Of a DNA stretch of 64,000 bases, positions 25,956 through 33,260 are shown one piece after another. Below the pieces are notes generated by a model that saw only the letters and a list, made by a program, of their open reading frames with translations, searched no databases and was not told the DNA's origin. Source of the stretch: Rubrivirga marina (lineage in GTDB: Bacteria; Bacteroidota; Rhodothermia; Rhodothermales; Rubricoccaceae); assembly GCF_002283365.1 (NCBI RefSeq), contig NZ_MQWD01000001.1:1559154-1623153 (forward strand). Reading direction: 5' to 3'. Within the stretch, counting starts at the first letter, position 1. The number at the start of each line of letters is the position of its first letter. Made by a program: the position numbers and the translations under genes.

Positions 25956-25975
25956 CCGCCTCGGCGCCGAGGCGG
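25956..25975. terminator. Palindromic terminator, perfect CCTCGG copy
   Basis: CCGCCTCGGCGCCGAGGCGG, a perfect 20-base palindrome seven bases after the membrane-protein stop. It is identical to the copy at 30179-30198, and the best form of the family's core. Confidence 0.65.
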
Positions 25976-25998
25976 CCGCACTCGTGGGGCAGCGGCGG

Positions 25999-26006
25999 TA
26001 GCTTGG
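25999..26006 (+). promoter_or_regulatory. Putative -7 element TAGCTTGG before pyrR
   Basis: TAGCTTGG ends four bases before the pyrR ATG. If used as a -7 element, transcription would begin at or near the ATG, giving a leaderless mRNA. Confidence 0.4.
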
Positions 26007-26010
26007 CGCC

Positions 26011-26580
26011 ATGCCGCCGCCCGACCCGGTCAAGGCCCACCTCATGGACGCCGCCGACATGGCCCGGACGCTCGACCGTCTGGCCCGGCAGGTCGTCGAG
26101 GAACTCGACGACGAGGCCGCGCCTGCCGACCGGCTCGCACTCGTGGGGATGCAGACCCGGGGCGTCCACCTCGCGCGGCGGCTCCGGGACCGGATCGAGG
26201 CCATCGAGGGCGTCCGCCTCCCGTTCGGCGTGCTCGACGCGACGTTCTACCGCGACGACGTCGGCCTCGGGACGGGGCGCCCGACCCCCATCGTCCAGCC
26301 GACAGACATCCCCTTCCGCCTCGATGGCCGTCGCCTCGTGCTCGTCGACGACGTCGTGTACACGGGCCGGACGACGCGGGCCGCGCTCGACGCGCTCGTG
26401 GACATGGGGCGGCCCGCCTCGGTGCGCCTGCTGGCGTTCGTGGACCGCGGCCTCCGCGAACTGCCCGTCGCGCCCGATTACGTGGGGCGGCACGTCCCGA
26501 CGGCGCCCGGCGAGCTCGTCCGCGTCCGGCTCGACGAAGAGGACGGCGAGGACGGCGTCTGGCTGGTCGAGAAATCCTGA
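26011..26580 (+). CDS. pyrR: PyrR bifunctional regulator / uracil phosphoribosyltransferase
   Basis: 189-residue type I phosphoribosyltransferase. The PRPP-binding motif [19 protein letters not shown] (about 108-125) and the [18 protein letters not shown] segment are classic PyrR. The enzyme can convert uracil and PRPP to UMP, and in other bacteria it binds pyr mRNA to attenuate transcription. No pyr attenuator hairpin is visible because the promoter-like element is directly before the start. The stop lies four bases before pyrB, so the two form an operon. An acidic C-terminal region (DEEDGEDG) is slightly longer than usual. Confidence 0.93.
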   Translation: MPPPDPVKAHLMDAADMARTLDRLARQVVEELDDEAAPADRLALVGMQTRGVHLARRLRDRIEAIEGVRLPFGVLDATFYRDDVGLGTGRPTPIVQPTDIPFRLDGRRLVLVDDVVYTGRTTRAALDALVDMGRPASVRLLAFVDRGLRELPVAPDYVGRHVPTAPGELVRVRLDEEDGEDGVWLVEKS

Positions 26581-26584
26581 GCCC

Positions 26585-27595
26585 GTGAGCGAGATCGCCC
26601 CCGCCGAGTCCCTCCGCCACCGCCACCTCCTCGGGCTGGCGGACTACGACGCCGACGAGATCCGCCTGCTCCTGTCGACGGCGCGCGCCTTCCGCGACGT
26701 GCTCGACCGGCCCATCAAACGGGTCCCGTCCTTGCGCGGGGTCACGTGCTGCAACCTGTTCTTCGAGAACTCGACGCGCACGCGGCTCTCGTTCGAGCTG
26801 GCCGAGAAACGGCTCTCGGCCGACGTCATGAACTTCTCCGCCTCCGGGTCGAGCGTGTCGAAGGGCGAGACGCTCAAGGACACGGCTCGCAACATCGAGG
26901 CGATGAAGGTGGACCTCGCCGTGATCCGCCACCGCTCGGCCGGCGCGGCCCACTTCCTCACGCGGTGCATCGACGGGATCGTGGTGAACGCGGGCGACGG
27001 GCAGCACGAGCACCCGACGCAGGCGCTCCTCGACGCGCTCACGATCTCGACGCTCGCCGTGCCCGGCCGCGACGGCCTCGGCGTCTTCGACTTCTCCGGC
27101 CTCCGCGTGACGATCCTCGGCGACATCGCGCACAGCCGCGTCGCCCGCTCCAACGTCTATGGCCTGACGGCGCTCGGCGCGCACGTCACGCTCTGCGGCC
27201 CGCGCACGATGATGCCGATGGAGGTGGTGGCCGCCCTCGACGGCCGCGCCGTGACCGTCACGGACCGCCTCGACGAGGCCCTCGACGGGTGCGACGTGGC
27301 GATGGCCCTCCGCATCCAGCTCGAGCGCCAGGGCACGGACGTCGGCCTGACGCCGTCGCTGCGGGAGTACCACACGATGTACGGCATCCGCCCCGAGCAC
27401 CTCGAGCAGAATCCCGACCTCTGGGTGATGCACCCCGGCCCCGTCAACCGCGGCGTTGAGCTGGCCGGCGAGGTCGTCGACTCGGACCGGTCGGTGATCC
27501 TGAGCCAGGTGACGAACGGCGTGGCCGTGCGGATGGCGGTCCTCTACCTCCTCGCCGGCGCGGACTCGTTCACCGACGCGGAGGCCGGGGCGTGA
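26585..27595 (+). CDS. pyrB: Aspartate carbamoyltransferase catalytic subunit
   Basis: 336 residues; joins carbamoyl phosphate and L-aspartate in the second step of pyrimidine synthesis. Seen: carbamoyl-phosphate loop [18 protein letters not shown] (STRTR about 63-67), [17 protein letters not shown], the [12 protein letters not shown] signature, [12 protein letters not shown], and the aspartate-site region [13 protein letters not shown]. Start is GTG at 26585, four bases after pyrR; longer upstream extensions read through pyrR in another frame. No pyrI or pyrC is present; the operon appears to end here, and 12 bases after the stop a short inverted-repeat element begins. Confidence 0.95.
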   Translation: MSEIAPAESLRHRHLLGLADYDADEIRLLLSTARAFRDVLDRPIKRVPSLRGVTCCNLFFENSTRTRLSFELAEKRLSADVMNFSASGSSVSKGETLKDTARNIEAMKVDLAVIRHRSAGAAHFLTRCIDGIVVNAGDGQHEHPTQALLDALTISTLAVPGRDGLGVFDFSGLRVTILGDIAHSRVARSNVYGLTALGAHVTLCGPRTMMPMEVVAALDGRAVTVTDRLDEALDGCDVAMALRIQLERQGTDVGLTPSLREYHTMYGIRPEHLEQNPDLWVMHPGPVNRGVELAGEVVDSDRSVILSQVTNGVAVRMAVLYLLAGADSFTDAEAGA

Positions 27596-27607
27596 CCTTT
27601 CTGAACT

Positions 27608-27716
27608 GTCATCCTGAACGCAGTGAAGGATCTCTGCGCCATCGCCTCGCCCCTCGTGTCCAGGAGCGACGCCCGCCGGCGTCTCCGTCGAGATCCTTCG
27701 CTGCGCTCAGGATGAC
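27608..27716. repeat. Inverted-repeat element (HPERSEGS/FAALRMT type), 109 bp
   Basis: The ends are 27-base inverted repeats with two mismatches: the left arm begins GTCATCCTGAACGCAG and the right arm ends CTGCGCTCAGGATGAC. The core of about 55 bases has no gene. This is a MITE-like dispersed element; its translation gives the familiar CHPERSEGS and SFAALRMTR peptides. A second, 143-bp copy is at 35354-35496. The right end contains AGGATGAC, whose ATG is the probable start codon of the next gene. Confidence 0.8.
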
Positions 27717-28695
27717 AAGGTGGTGCGGTTTCGTCCATGCCCTCGCCGTCGGGCTGGCGGTCGCCGCCAGCGCCGCGTGCGCGCAGCCGACGCCGCCCGC
27801 CTCGGGAGACCCATCGGAGGGGCCGAACCCAGAGCGGACGATCGCGCTGACGGTCGACGACCTTCCGGTCGGGCGGGGTCACCCGCTGGCGTGGCAGCAG
27901 CGCGTCACGCGCGACCTCGTCCGCCAGATCACCGAGGCGGGCGTGCCGGCGACGGGGTTCGTCAACGAGGGGAAGCTCGACGTGGAGGGAGAACGCGACG
28001 ACCGGACGGCGCTCCTCCAGGCGTGGGTCGACGCCGGGCTCGACCTCGGCAACCACACCTACGGCCACCCGTCCCTCTTCGACACGCCGCTCGACGCGTT
28101 CCAGGACCACGTCCGGCGCGGCGACGCCGTCACGAACCGGCTGCTGGCCGCGCGCGGTGACTCGGCGCGCTACTTCCGCCACCCGTACCTCAACGTGGGG
28201 CCGGACCGGGAGACGAAAGACGCCTTCGAGGCGTGGCTCGCGGACGAGGGCTACACGATCGCGCCCGTCACCCACGACAACGCCGAGTACGTCTACGCGC
28301 TCGCCTACGACCACGCGCTCGACGCCGGTGACTCCGCGCTCCAGAATCGCATCGCCGACGCCTACGTCGCCTACATGGAGTCGACGGCGGCCTATTTCGA
28401 GGGGCTGGCCGACGACCTGTTCGGGCGCGAGATGGCCCACGTCCTCCTGGTCCACGCCAACGCCCTCAACGCCGACCACCTCGACCGACTGGTCGGGATG
28501 TTCCGCGGGCGCGGCTACCGGTTCGTGTCGCTCGACGAGGCGCTGGAAGACCCGGCCTACGCTTCTGAGGACACGTACACCGGCCGGGCGGGGATGTCGT
28601 GGCTCCAGCGGTGGGCCATCACGCGCGGCGTCCGGTTCGAATCCGAGCCGCACCCGGATCCCTGGGTGGAGGACGTGGCGTATCCGGGCCAATGA
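27712..28695 (+). CDS. Polysaccharide deacetylase lipoprotein
   Basis: 327 residues from the ATG at 27712. A lipoprotein-like signal (LAVGLAVAASAAC, Cys 23) precedes a NodB homology domain: motif 1 ALTVDDLPVG (Asp 49/50), motif 2 DLGNHTYGHPS (His 115 and 119), motif 3 RHPYLNVG. Likely a metal-dependent carbohydrate de-N-acetylase at the envelope. The start is unusual: the ATG belongs to the right terminal repeat of the element at 27608-27716. A GTG at 27592, overlapping the pyrB stop, is also in frame and would place the element's translation (CHPERSEGS...) before the signal peptide; the ATG is preferred because the signal peptide then begins normally. The stop overlaps the start of the RimB-like gene. 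Confidence 0.85.
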   Translation: MTRWCGFVHALAVGLAVAASAACAQPTPPASGDPSEGPNPERTIALTVDDLPVGRGHPLAWQQRVTRDLVRQITEAGVPATGFVNEGKLDVEGERDDRTALLQAWVDAGLDLGNHTYGHPSLFDTPLDAFQDHVRRGDAVTNRLLAARGDSARYFRHPYLNVGPDRETKDAFEAWLADEGYTIAPVTHDNAEYVYALAYDHALDAGDSALQNRIADAYVAYMESTAAYFEGLADDLFGREMAHVLLVHANALNADHLDRLVGMFRGRGYRFVSLDEALEDPAYASEDTYTGRAGMSWLQRWAITRGVRFESEPHPDPWVEDVAYPGQ

Positions 28696-29162
28696 GCAAC
28701 GACCTCGTGACCGTCGGCTGGCAGGAGTGGCTGGCCTTTCCAGAGATGGGCCTGCCGGCCGTCCGTGCCAAGATCGACACCGGCGCGCGGACGTCGGCGC
28801 TCCACGCCCACGACGTCGAGCACGTCGAGCGCGACGGCGAGACGGTCGTCCGCTTCCTCGTCAACCCGCTCTTCAAGGGGCGGAAGCTGGCGGTCCCCTG
28901 CGAGGCGCCCATCGTCGACGAGCGCGAGGTGACGTCGTCGAACGGGCACACCGAGCTGCGGATCGTGGTCGAGGCCATGCTCCGCCTCGGTCTCGCTGCC
29001 GACGCCCCCGAGTGGCCCGTCGAACTCACGCTGACGGATCGGCGTGGGATGCGCTTCCCGATGCTCCTCGGCCGCGAGGCCATGTCCGGCCGCGTCCTCG
29101 TCGACTCCGGCGCGTCGTTCCGCCTCGGCCGCCCCGACCACCCCGGCGCGTTTTACGAATAG
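28692..29162 (+). CDS. RimB-like retropepsin-type protease
   Basis: 156 residues of the family annotated as ATP-dependent zinc protease (DUF785), now understood as retropepsin-like aspartic proteases related to RimB. The active-site triad is IDTGARTSALHA (Asp-Thr-Gly about 29-31), and LLGREAMSGRVLVDSGASF is the second conserved part. RimB trims the poly-glutamate tail that RimK adds to ribosomal protein S6. The neighbouring rimK homologue at 29256 supports this role. The start overlaps the deacetylase stop (ATGA), so translation is probably coupled. Confidence 0.85.
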   Translation: MSNDLVTVGWQEWLAFPEMGLPAVRAKIDTGARTSALHAHDVEHVERDGETVVRFLVNPLFKGRKLAVPCEAPIVDEREVTSSNGHTELRIVVEAMLRLGLAADAPEWPVELTLTDRRGMRFPMLLGREAMSGRVLVDSGASFRLGRPDHPGAFYE

Positions 29163-29255
29163 CGACCGCCTCCCGGTTTTCGGAGCGGGTGCACGCGGCG
29201 CGGGATCGGGCCGCCGTACGCTCCGGGACCGCTCCCAATCCATCGGCTCCCCTCC

Positions 29256-30155
29256 ATGCGTCTCGCCATTCTCTCCCGGAACCCCGAGCTCTACTCGACC
29301 CGCCGGCTCGTCGAGGCCGCCGAGGCGCGGGGGCACGAGGTCCAGATCCTCGACACGCTCCGCTGCACGGCCCACCTCACCGACAAGGGGCCCGAAGTCC
29401 ACTACCACGGCGAGCCTCTGAGCCCGCCCGACGCGATCATCCCGCGGATCGGGTCGTCGATCACGTTCTACGGGCTCTCCATCGTCCGCCAGTTCGAGGC
29501 CATGGGCGTCTGGACGCTCAACGGGGCCGTCGCGATCACGCGGAGCCGCGACAAGCTCCGGGCCCACCAGTTCCTCGCCAAGAAGGGGATCGCGCTGCCG
29601 CGCACGGCCTTCGCCCACAAGGCCGACGACGCGGCCGACCTCATCACGTCGGTCGGCGGGCCGCCATGCATCGTCAAGCTCCTCGAGGGGACGCAGGGCG
29701 TCGGCGTGGTCCTCTGCGAGACGAAGAAGGCGGCCGAGAGCGTGATCCAGGCGTTCCGCGGAATGAAAGCCTACCTCCTGGTGCAGGAGTTCATCAAGGA
29801 AGCCGGCGGCGCCGACGTCCGGCTGTTCGTCGTGGGCGACCGCGTGATCGCGGGGATGAAGCGGCAGGGCGCGGAGGGCGAGTTCCGCTCGAACCTCCAC
29901 CGCGGCGGGAGCGCGACGTCCATCAAGATCAGCCCGGCCGAGCGGAAGACGGCCGTCACCGCGTGCAAGGCGTTGGGGCTGAAGGTGGCCGGCGTCGACG
30001 TGCTCCAGTCGGAGCGCGGGCCTCTCGTGCTCGAGGTCAACTCGTCGCCGGGGCTGGAGGGGATCGAGACCTCGACGGGCAAGGACGTGGCGGGGTCCGT
30101 GATCCAGTTCGTCGAGAAGAGCCTCGCGGCCAAGGCGAAGCCCGAGGCGGCCTGA
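29256..30155 (+). CDS. rimK: RimK-family alpha-L-glutamate ligase
   Basis: 299-residue ATP-grasp enzyme. Seen: N-terminal [20 protein letters not shown], the RimK signature [23 protein letters not shown]-grasp Lys segments ([18 protein letters not shown]), [19 protein letters not shown], and the Mg-binding [15 protein letters not shown]. In E. coli RimK adds glutamates to the C-terminus of ribosomal protein S6. It follows the RimB-like gene by 93 bases, with TACGCTCC before it as a possible own promoter. A perfect CCTCGG palindrome closes the unit. Confidence 0.93.
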   Translation: MRLAILSRNPELYSTRRLVEAAEARGHEVQILDTLRCTAHLTDKGPEVHYHGEPLSPPDAIIPRIGSSITFYGLSIVRQFEAMGVWTLNGAVAITRSRDKLRAHQFLAKKGIALPRTAFAHKADDAADLITSVGGPPCIVKLLEGTQGVGVVLCETKKAAESVIQAFRGMKAYLLVQEFIKEAGGADVRLFVVGDRVIAGMKRQGAEGEFRSNLHRGGSATSIKISPAERKTAVTACKALGLKVAGVDVLQSERGPLVLEVNSSPGLEGIETSTGKDVAGSVIQFVEKSLAAKAKPEAA

Positions 30156-30178
30156 CCGCGACGGCGACGCCACCCCGC

Positions 30179-30198
30179 CCGCCTCGGCGCCGAGGCGG
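30179..30198. terminator. Palindromic terminator, perfect CCTCGG copy
   Basis: CCGCCTCGGCGCCGAGGCGG, identical to the copy at 25956-25975, 24 bases after rimK. It separates rimK from the DUF4178 cluster. Confidence 0.65.
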
Positions 30199-30284
30199 AG
30201 GGAGAGGCGGACGGTGCAACTCTGAGCGACAGTTCTACGGAGGGGGAGGGGCGGACCGGTCCGCGGCGGTCCCGACAGTCGCCG

Positions 30285-30292
30285 TATCCTGG
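30285..30292 (+). promoter_or_regulatory. Putative -7 element TATCCTGG before DUF4178 cluster
   Basis: TATCCTGG lies 15 bases before the first ATG of the cluster and fits the recurrent promoter-like motif of this window. Confidence 0.4.
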
Positions 30293-30307
30293 CCGCGCCT
30301 CGCTCCC

Positions 30308-30925
30308 ATGGCCGACCCGATCCACTGCCCCACCTGCGGCGCGCCGCTCGTCGTCCGCAACCGGTTCGTCACCGTCGTGACGTGCGAGTTCTGCGGCGGC
30401 GTCTCGCTCTACGACGGCGGCCGGCTCGACCCGACCGGCCGGTCCGTCGAGGTCGTCCAGGTCCCGAGCCCGCTCTACCTCGACGCCACGGGCCAGATCG
30501 GCGGGCGCGACTTCCGCGTGCTCGGCCGGCTCGTCTACGAGTACGACGGCGGCTACTGGACCGAGTGGTTCGTCGAGGTCGAGGGCGCCGGCCGCGCGTG
30601 GCTGGTCGAAGATGAGGGCGCGTTCTCGATCGTCCAGGAGCAGTCCGACGTTACGGCGCCGCCGTTCGAGGAGGCGCGGCCTGCCGGGAGCCTCCGCATC
30701 GGCGGCCTCGACGTGTTCGTGGACGAGGTCGGCGAGGCGACGGTCGTCGGCGCGGAGGGCCAGCTCGGCGGCGTGATCCTGCCGGGCGAAGTGATCCAGT
30801 ACGTCGACGGCGTGGCCGGCGAGCGCGAGGTGTCGGTCGAGTACGGGGAGCGCGGAGTCGAGGTGTACGTCGGGCGTCCGGTCCCCCGGGACGCCCTCGT
30901 CGTGGACGAAGAGACCTACGGATGA
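30308..30925 (+). CDS. DUF4178 protein with N-terminal zinc ribbon
   Basis: 205 residues. An N-terminal zinc ribbon (HCPTCGAPL...TCEFCGGVS, two CxxC pairs) leads into a DUF4178 domain, recognisable from GQIGGRDFRVLGRLVYEYDG, YWTEWFVEVEG and the hydrophobic beta strands after. DUF4178 has no proven biochemical role and is common in clusters with DUF350, polyamine enzymes and SPFH proteins. The gene is the first of a tight run and is probably cytosolic or peripheral, since no signal or helix is present. The second DUF4178 protein (31297) also has a zinc ribbon just before the domain. Confidence 0.78.
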   Translation: MADPIHCPTCGAPLVVRNRFVTVVTCEFCGGVSLYDGGRLDPTGRSVEVVQVPSPLYLDATGQIGGRDFRVLGRLVYEYDGGYWTEWFVEVEGAGRAWLVEDEGAFSIVQEQSDVTAPPFEEARPAGSLRIGGLDVFVDEVGEATVVGAEGQLGGVILPGEVIQYVDGVAGEREVSVEYGERGVEVYVGRPVPRDALVVDEETYG

Positions 30926-30944
30926 TGCCCCCCTCGAACCGCGT

Positions 30945-31295
30945 ATGATCGGCCGTCTCATCGCCCTCGCCGTGCTCGGCTTCGTCGGGATCACGGCTCT
31001 GAGCGCCTCCTCCGGCGGGAGCACCGCCTCCCAGGCCACGCCGTACCGGACGCCCGCCGACGTCCGGGCGTCGCTCGACCGCGCGCTCGTCGCCGAGCAC
31101 GACGCGGCCGTCGAGGCCGAGCGCCGCCGCCGGTACGAGGCCGGCGAGATGGGGGCGGCCGAGCGAATGGCCTACGAGGCGGAGTTGGAGGAGGCGCGCC
31201 GGCGCCGGGAAGCGGTCGCCGCCGCGGCCGCGGCCGCCCGGCTCCGCAACCTCCAGCGCCAGCGCTCCGGCGGCGGCTACTCCGGGGGCAAGTAG
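30945..31295 (+). CDS. Small membrane-anchored coiled-coil protein
   Basis: 116 residues. One N-terminal membrane helix (LIALAVLGFVGITAL) is followed by a Ser/Thr linker and a long, highly charged helix (about 45-105) rich in Glu, Arg and Ala, ending in a Gly-rich tail. It looks like a small anchored coiled-coil spacer. No family recognised. It lies 19 bases after the first DUF4178 gene and one base before the second, so it is part of the operon. Confidence 0.65.
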   Translation: MIGRLIALAVLGFVGITALSASSGGSTASQATPYRTPADVRASLDRALVAEHDAAVEAERRRRYEAGEMGAAERMAYEAELEEARRRREAVAAAAAAARLRNLQRQRSGGGYSGGK

Positions 31296-31296
31296 A

Positions 31297-32940
31297 ATGG
31301 TCGACCTCACCCCCCTCGACCGCGCCGTCCGCGCCGCCCGCCGTGGCCACGACGAGGCCGCCCGCCGGCTCCTCGACGCCGTCCTCATGGACGATCGCGA
31401 CAACGAGCTCGCCCTCGCCTGGCGGGCCCGCGTCGAGGGCGACCCCGACACGAAGGCCGGCTTCCTCCAGCGCGTCCTCGCCCTCAACCCGAACGCGACG
31501 TGGGCCACCGACGCCCTCGCCCGCCTCGGCGACGTCACCGAGGCGGCCACCCCCGGGTCGACCGGATCGCTCGATACCGTCGGCCGCCGCGCGGCGCGGA
31601 TCGACCACCTCCAGTGCCCCAACTGCGGCGGGCAGGTCGAGATCCACCCCGAGCGCGGCTCGAAGTCCGTGGCGTGCCAGCACTGCGGGAGCGTCCTCGA
31701 CCTGACCTCAAAGCAACTCGACGTCATCGGCCGGTTCAAGCGGCGCTTCGAGCCGGCGCAGGACATTCTCCCTGGCGCCGAGGCCACGATCGACGGCGAG
31801 CGCCACGTCGTGATGGGCTGGCTCCGGTACAAGGGCTGGGACAGCGAGGAGTCATGGACGTGGGACGAGTGGCAGCTCCTCGGCGACTCGGGCGCCGTCC
31901 GCTACCTCTCGTGGTCGCGCGACGAGGGCTTCCTGCTCCAGACGCCGGTCCGTCCGACGCCGACGACGACGCGGGCGGGCATCGAACTGCCGAACGGCCG
32001 CGTCAGCTTCTACGAGACGAGCCCGGCCTCCATCACGGGCATGGCCGGCGAACTGACGTGGCGTCCCCGCCTCGACGCGACGCTCCAGGTGGGCGAGGCC
32101 AAGAAGGGCGGCGTCCAGTACAGCGCGGAGCTGACGGCCGACGAGGTCGAGGTCGTCGCCGGCTCGCGGATGGGCGACCTCGAGGTATGGGAGGCGTTCG
32201 GGCGGACCGACAAGGTCGAGGCGATCCGCGAGCGGCAGGAACGCGGGCGGCGGCGGCGGCGGTCGGCGGCGGGCATCGCGCGGTTGTTCGGGCTGGGCGG
32301 CATCGCGTTTCTCGCCCTCGGCATCTGGATCGTCCCGCGGCTCGGCAGCGACGTCGGGCAGGCGGCGCACACGGTGGAATCGGGCCCGGTCTCGCTCGAC
32401 GCCGAGGTCGCGGCGCTCCTCCCGCCCGTCGAGGGTGGGCCGCCGGGGTTCGAGCGTGCGACCGACGTGCTCCGCAACGCCCGCGACCTCGTCCGCTACG
32501 ACACGATCGAGGCCGGGACGGTCCGGCTCTCCGAGGGCCGCGCCTACGTCGTCCAGGTCGGCGCGACGCCGCCCGTGGCGCCACCGCGCGGCGTCGACGT
32601 CGAGGTCGCCTTCATCGACCCCGGCGACGGCGACGTCTTTCAGCCGAGCGTGTCGCCTCTCGTGTCTGCGAACTCGGCGCCGACGACCGAGGACTCCCGG
32701 CCCTTCCGCGTCGACGTGAGCGACGGCGACGAGGCCGCGTTCCGCGTGGTCCTGCTCGTCGGGCGCGAGTGGTCGGGGCGCGAGAGCGACGGGCCGCTGG
32801 CGTGGACCGAGCCCGTGTCGTTCCCGATCTCCGCGACGGTCCGCCACGCGTGGCTGCCCGGCCCGTTCTACGTCGCCGCGGCGTTCTCGCTGTTCGTGGC
32901 GTTCGCGTTCTTCGTCTTCAGCCGCACCGGCCCCCGCTAG
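31297..32940 (+). CDS. Large DUF4178 membrane protein with TPR-like N-terminus
   Basis: 547 residues. Order: TPR-like N-terminus (about 1-75; ARRLLDAVLMDDRDNELAL, FLQRVLALNPNATW), a zinc ribbon (CPNCGGQVEI...CQHCGS, about 106-130), a DUF4178 domain (about 145-300; GEATIDGERHVVMGWLRYKG reads similarly to the smaller paralogue), an Arg-rich stretch, a membrane helix (IARLFGLGGIAFLALGIWI, about 325), an extracytoplasmic beta-rich domain, and a final membrane helix (FYVAAAFSLFVAFAFFVF). So it spans the membrane twice, with DUF4178 on the inside. Its start is one base after the preceding stop. Confidence 0.8.
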   Translation: MVDLTPLDRAVRAARRGHDEAARRLLDAVLMDDRDNELALAWRARVEGDPDTKAGFLQRVLALNPNATWATDALARLGDVTEAATPGSTGSLDTVGRRAARIDHLQCPNCGGQVEIHPERGSKSVACQHCGSVLDLTSKQLDVIGRFKRRFEPAQDILPGAEATIDGERHVVMGWLRYKGWDSEESWTWDEWQLLGDSGAVRYLSWSRDEGFLLQTPVRPTPTTTRAGIELPNGRVSFYETSPASITGMAGELTWRPRLDATLQVGEAKKGGVQYSAELTADEVEVVAGSRMGDLEVWEAFGRTDKVEAIRERQERGRRRRRSAAGIARLFGLGGIAFLALGIWIVPRLGSDVGQAAHTVESGPVSLDAEVAALLPPVEGGPPGFERATDVLRNARDLVRYDTIEAGTVRLSEGRAYVVQVGATPPVAPPRGVDVEVAFIDPGDGDVFQPSVSPLVSANSAPTTEDSRPFRVDVSDGDEAAFRVVLLVGREWSGRESDGPLAWTEPVSFPISATVRHAWLPGPFYVAAAFSLFVAFAFFVFSRTGPR

Positions 32941-32951
32941 CCCCCGACCCC

Positions 32952-33260
32952 ATGCGCCCTCGCCTCGCCCCCCTCGTCGCCCTCCTCCTCGCGGTGCCGG
33001 CCGCCGCCCAGGACGTTATCGAGACGGTGCCTGTGCCGCCGGAGGCCGCTGATCTCTCGTTGACGGTCGTCCTCTCGACGCTTGTCTACGGCGCCATCGG
33101 GATCCTGATGTGCGTGCTCGGCTATGTCGTGTTCGACAAGGTCGCCGGGCTGAACCTCAAGCACGAACTCGTGGAGGATCAGAACGTGGCCGTCGGCATC
33201 ATGCTGGCCGGGGCGTTCATCGGGATCGCCATTGTGGTCGCCTCCGTGATGCTCTCCTAG
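32952..33260 (+). CDS. DUF350 membrane protein
   Basis: 102 residues. A cleavable-looking signal (LAPLVALLLAVPAAAQ) is followed by two membrane helices: STLVYGAIGILMCVLGYVVFD and GIMLAGAFIGIAIVVASVML. The text LNLKHELVEDQNVAVGIMLAGA is the DUF350 hallmark (YjfL family). Function unknown; DUF350 genes are commonly beside membrane spermidine synthases and SPFH proteins. Its stop overlaps the GTG of the spermidine synthase gene by one base. Confidence 0.85.
   Translation: MRPRLAPLVALLLAVPAAAQDVIETVPVPPEAADLSLTVVLSTLVYGAIGILMCVLGYVVFDKVAGLNLKHELVEDQNVAVGIMLAGAFIGIAIVVASVMLS

Noticed and set aside
27592-27711. Use of GTG 27592 as the deacetylase start
   Set aside because: It would translate the inverted-repeat element (CHPERSEGS...) before the signal peptide; the ATG at 27712 gives a normal lipoprotein signal. 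Kept only as an alternative.
27608-27716. Insertion sequence with transposase
   Set aside because: Only 109 bases with no coding capacity; better described as a non-autonomous repeat.
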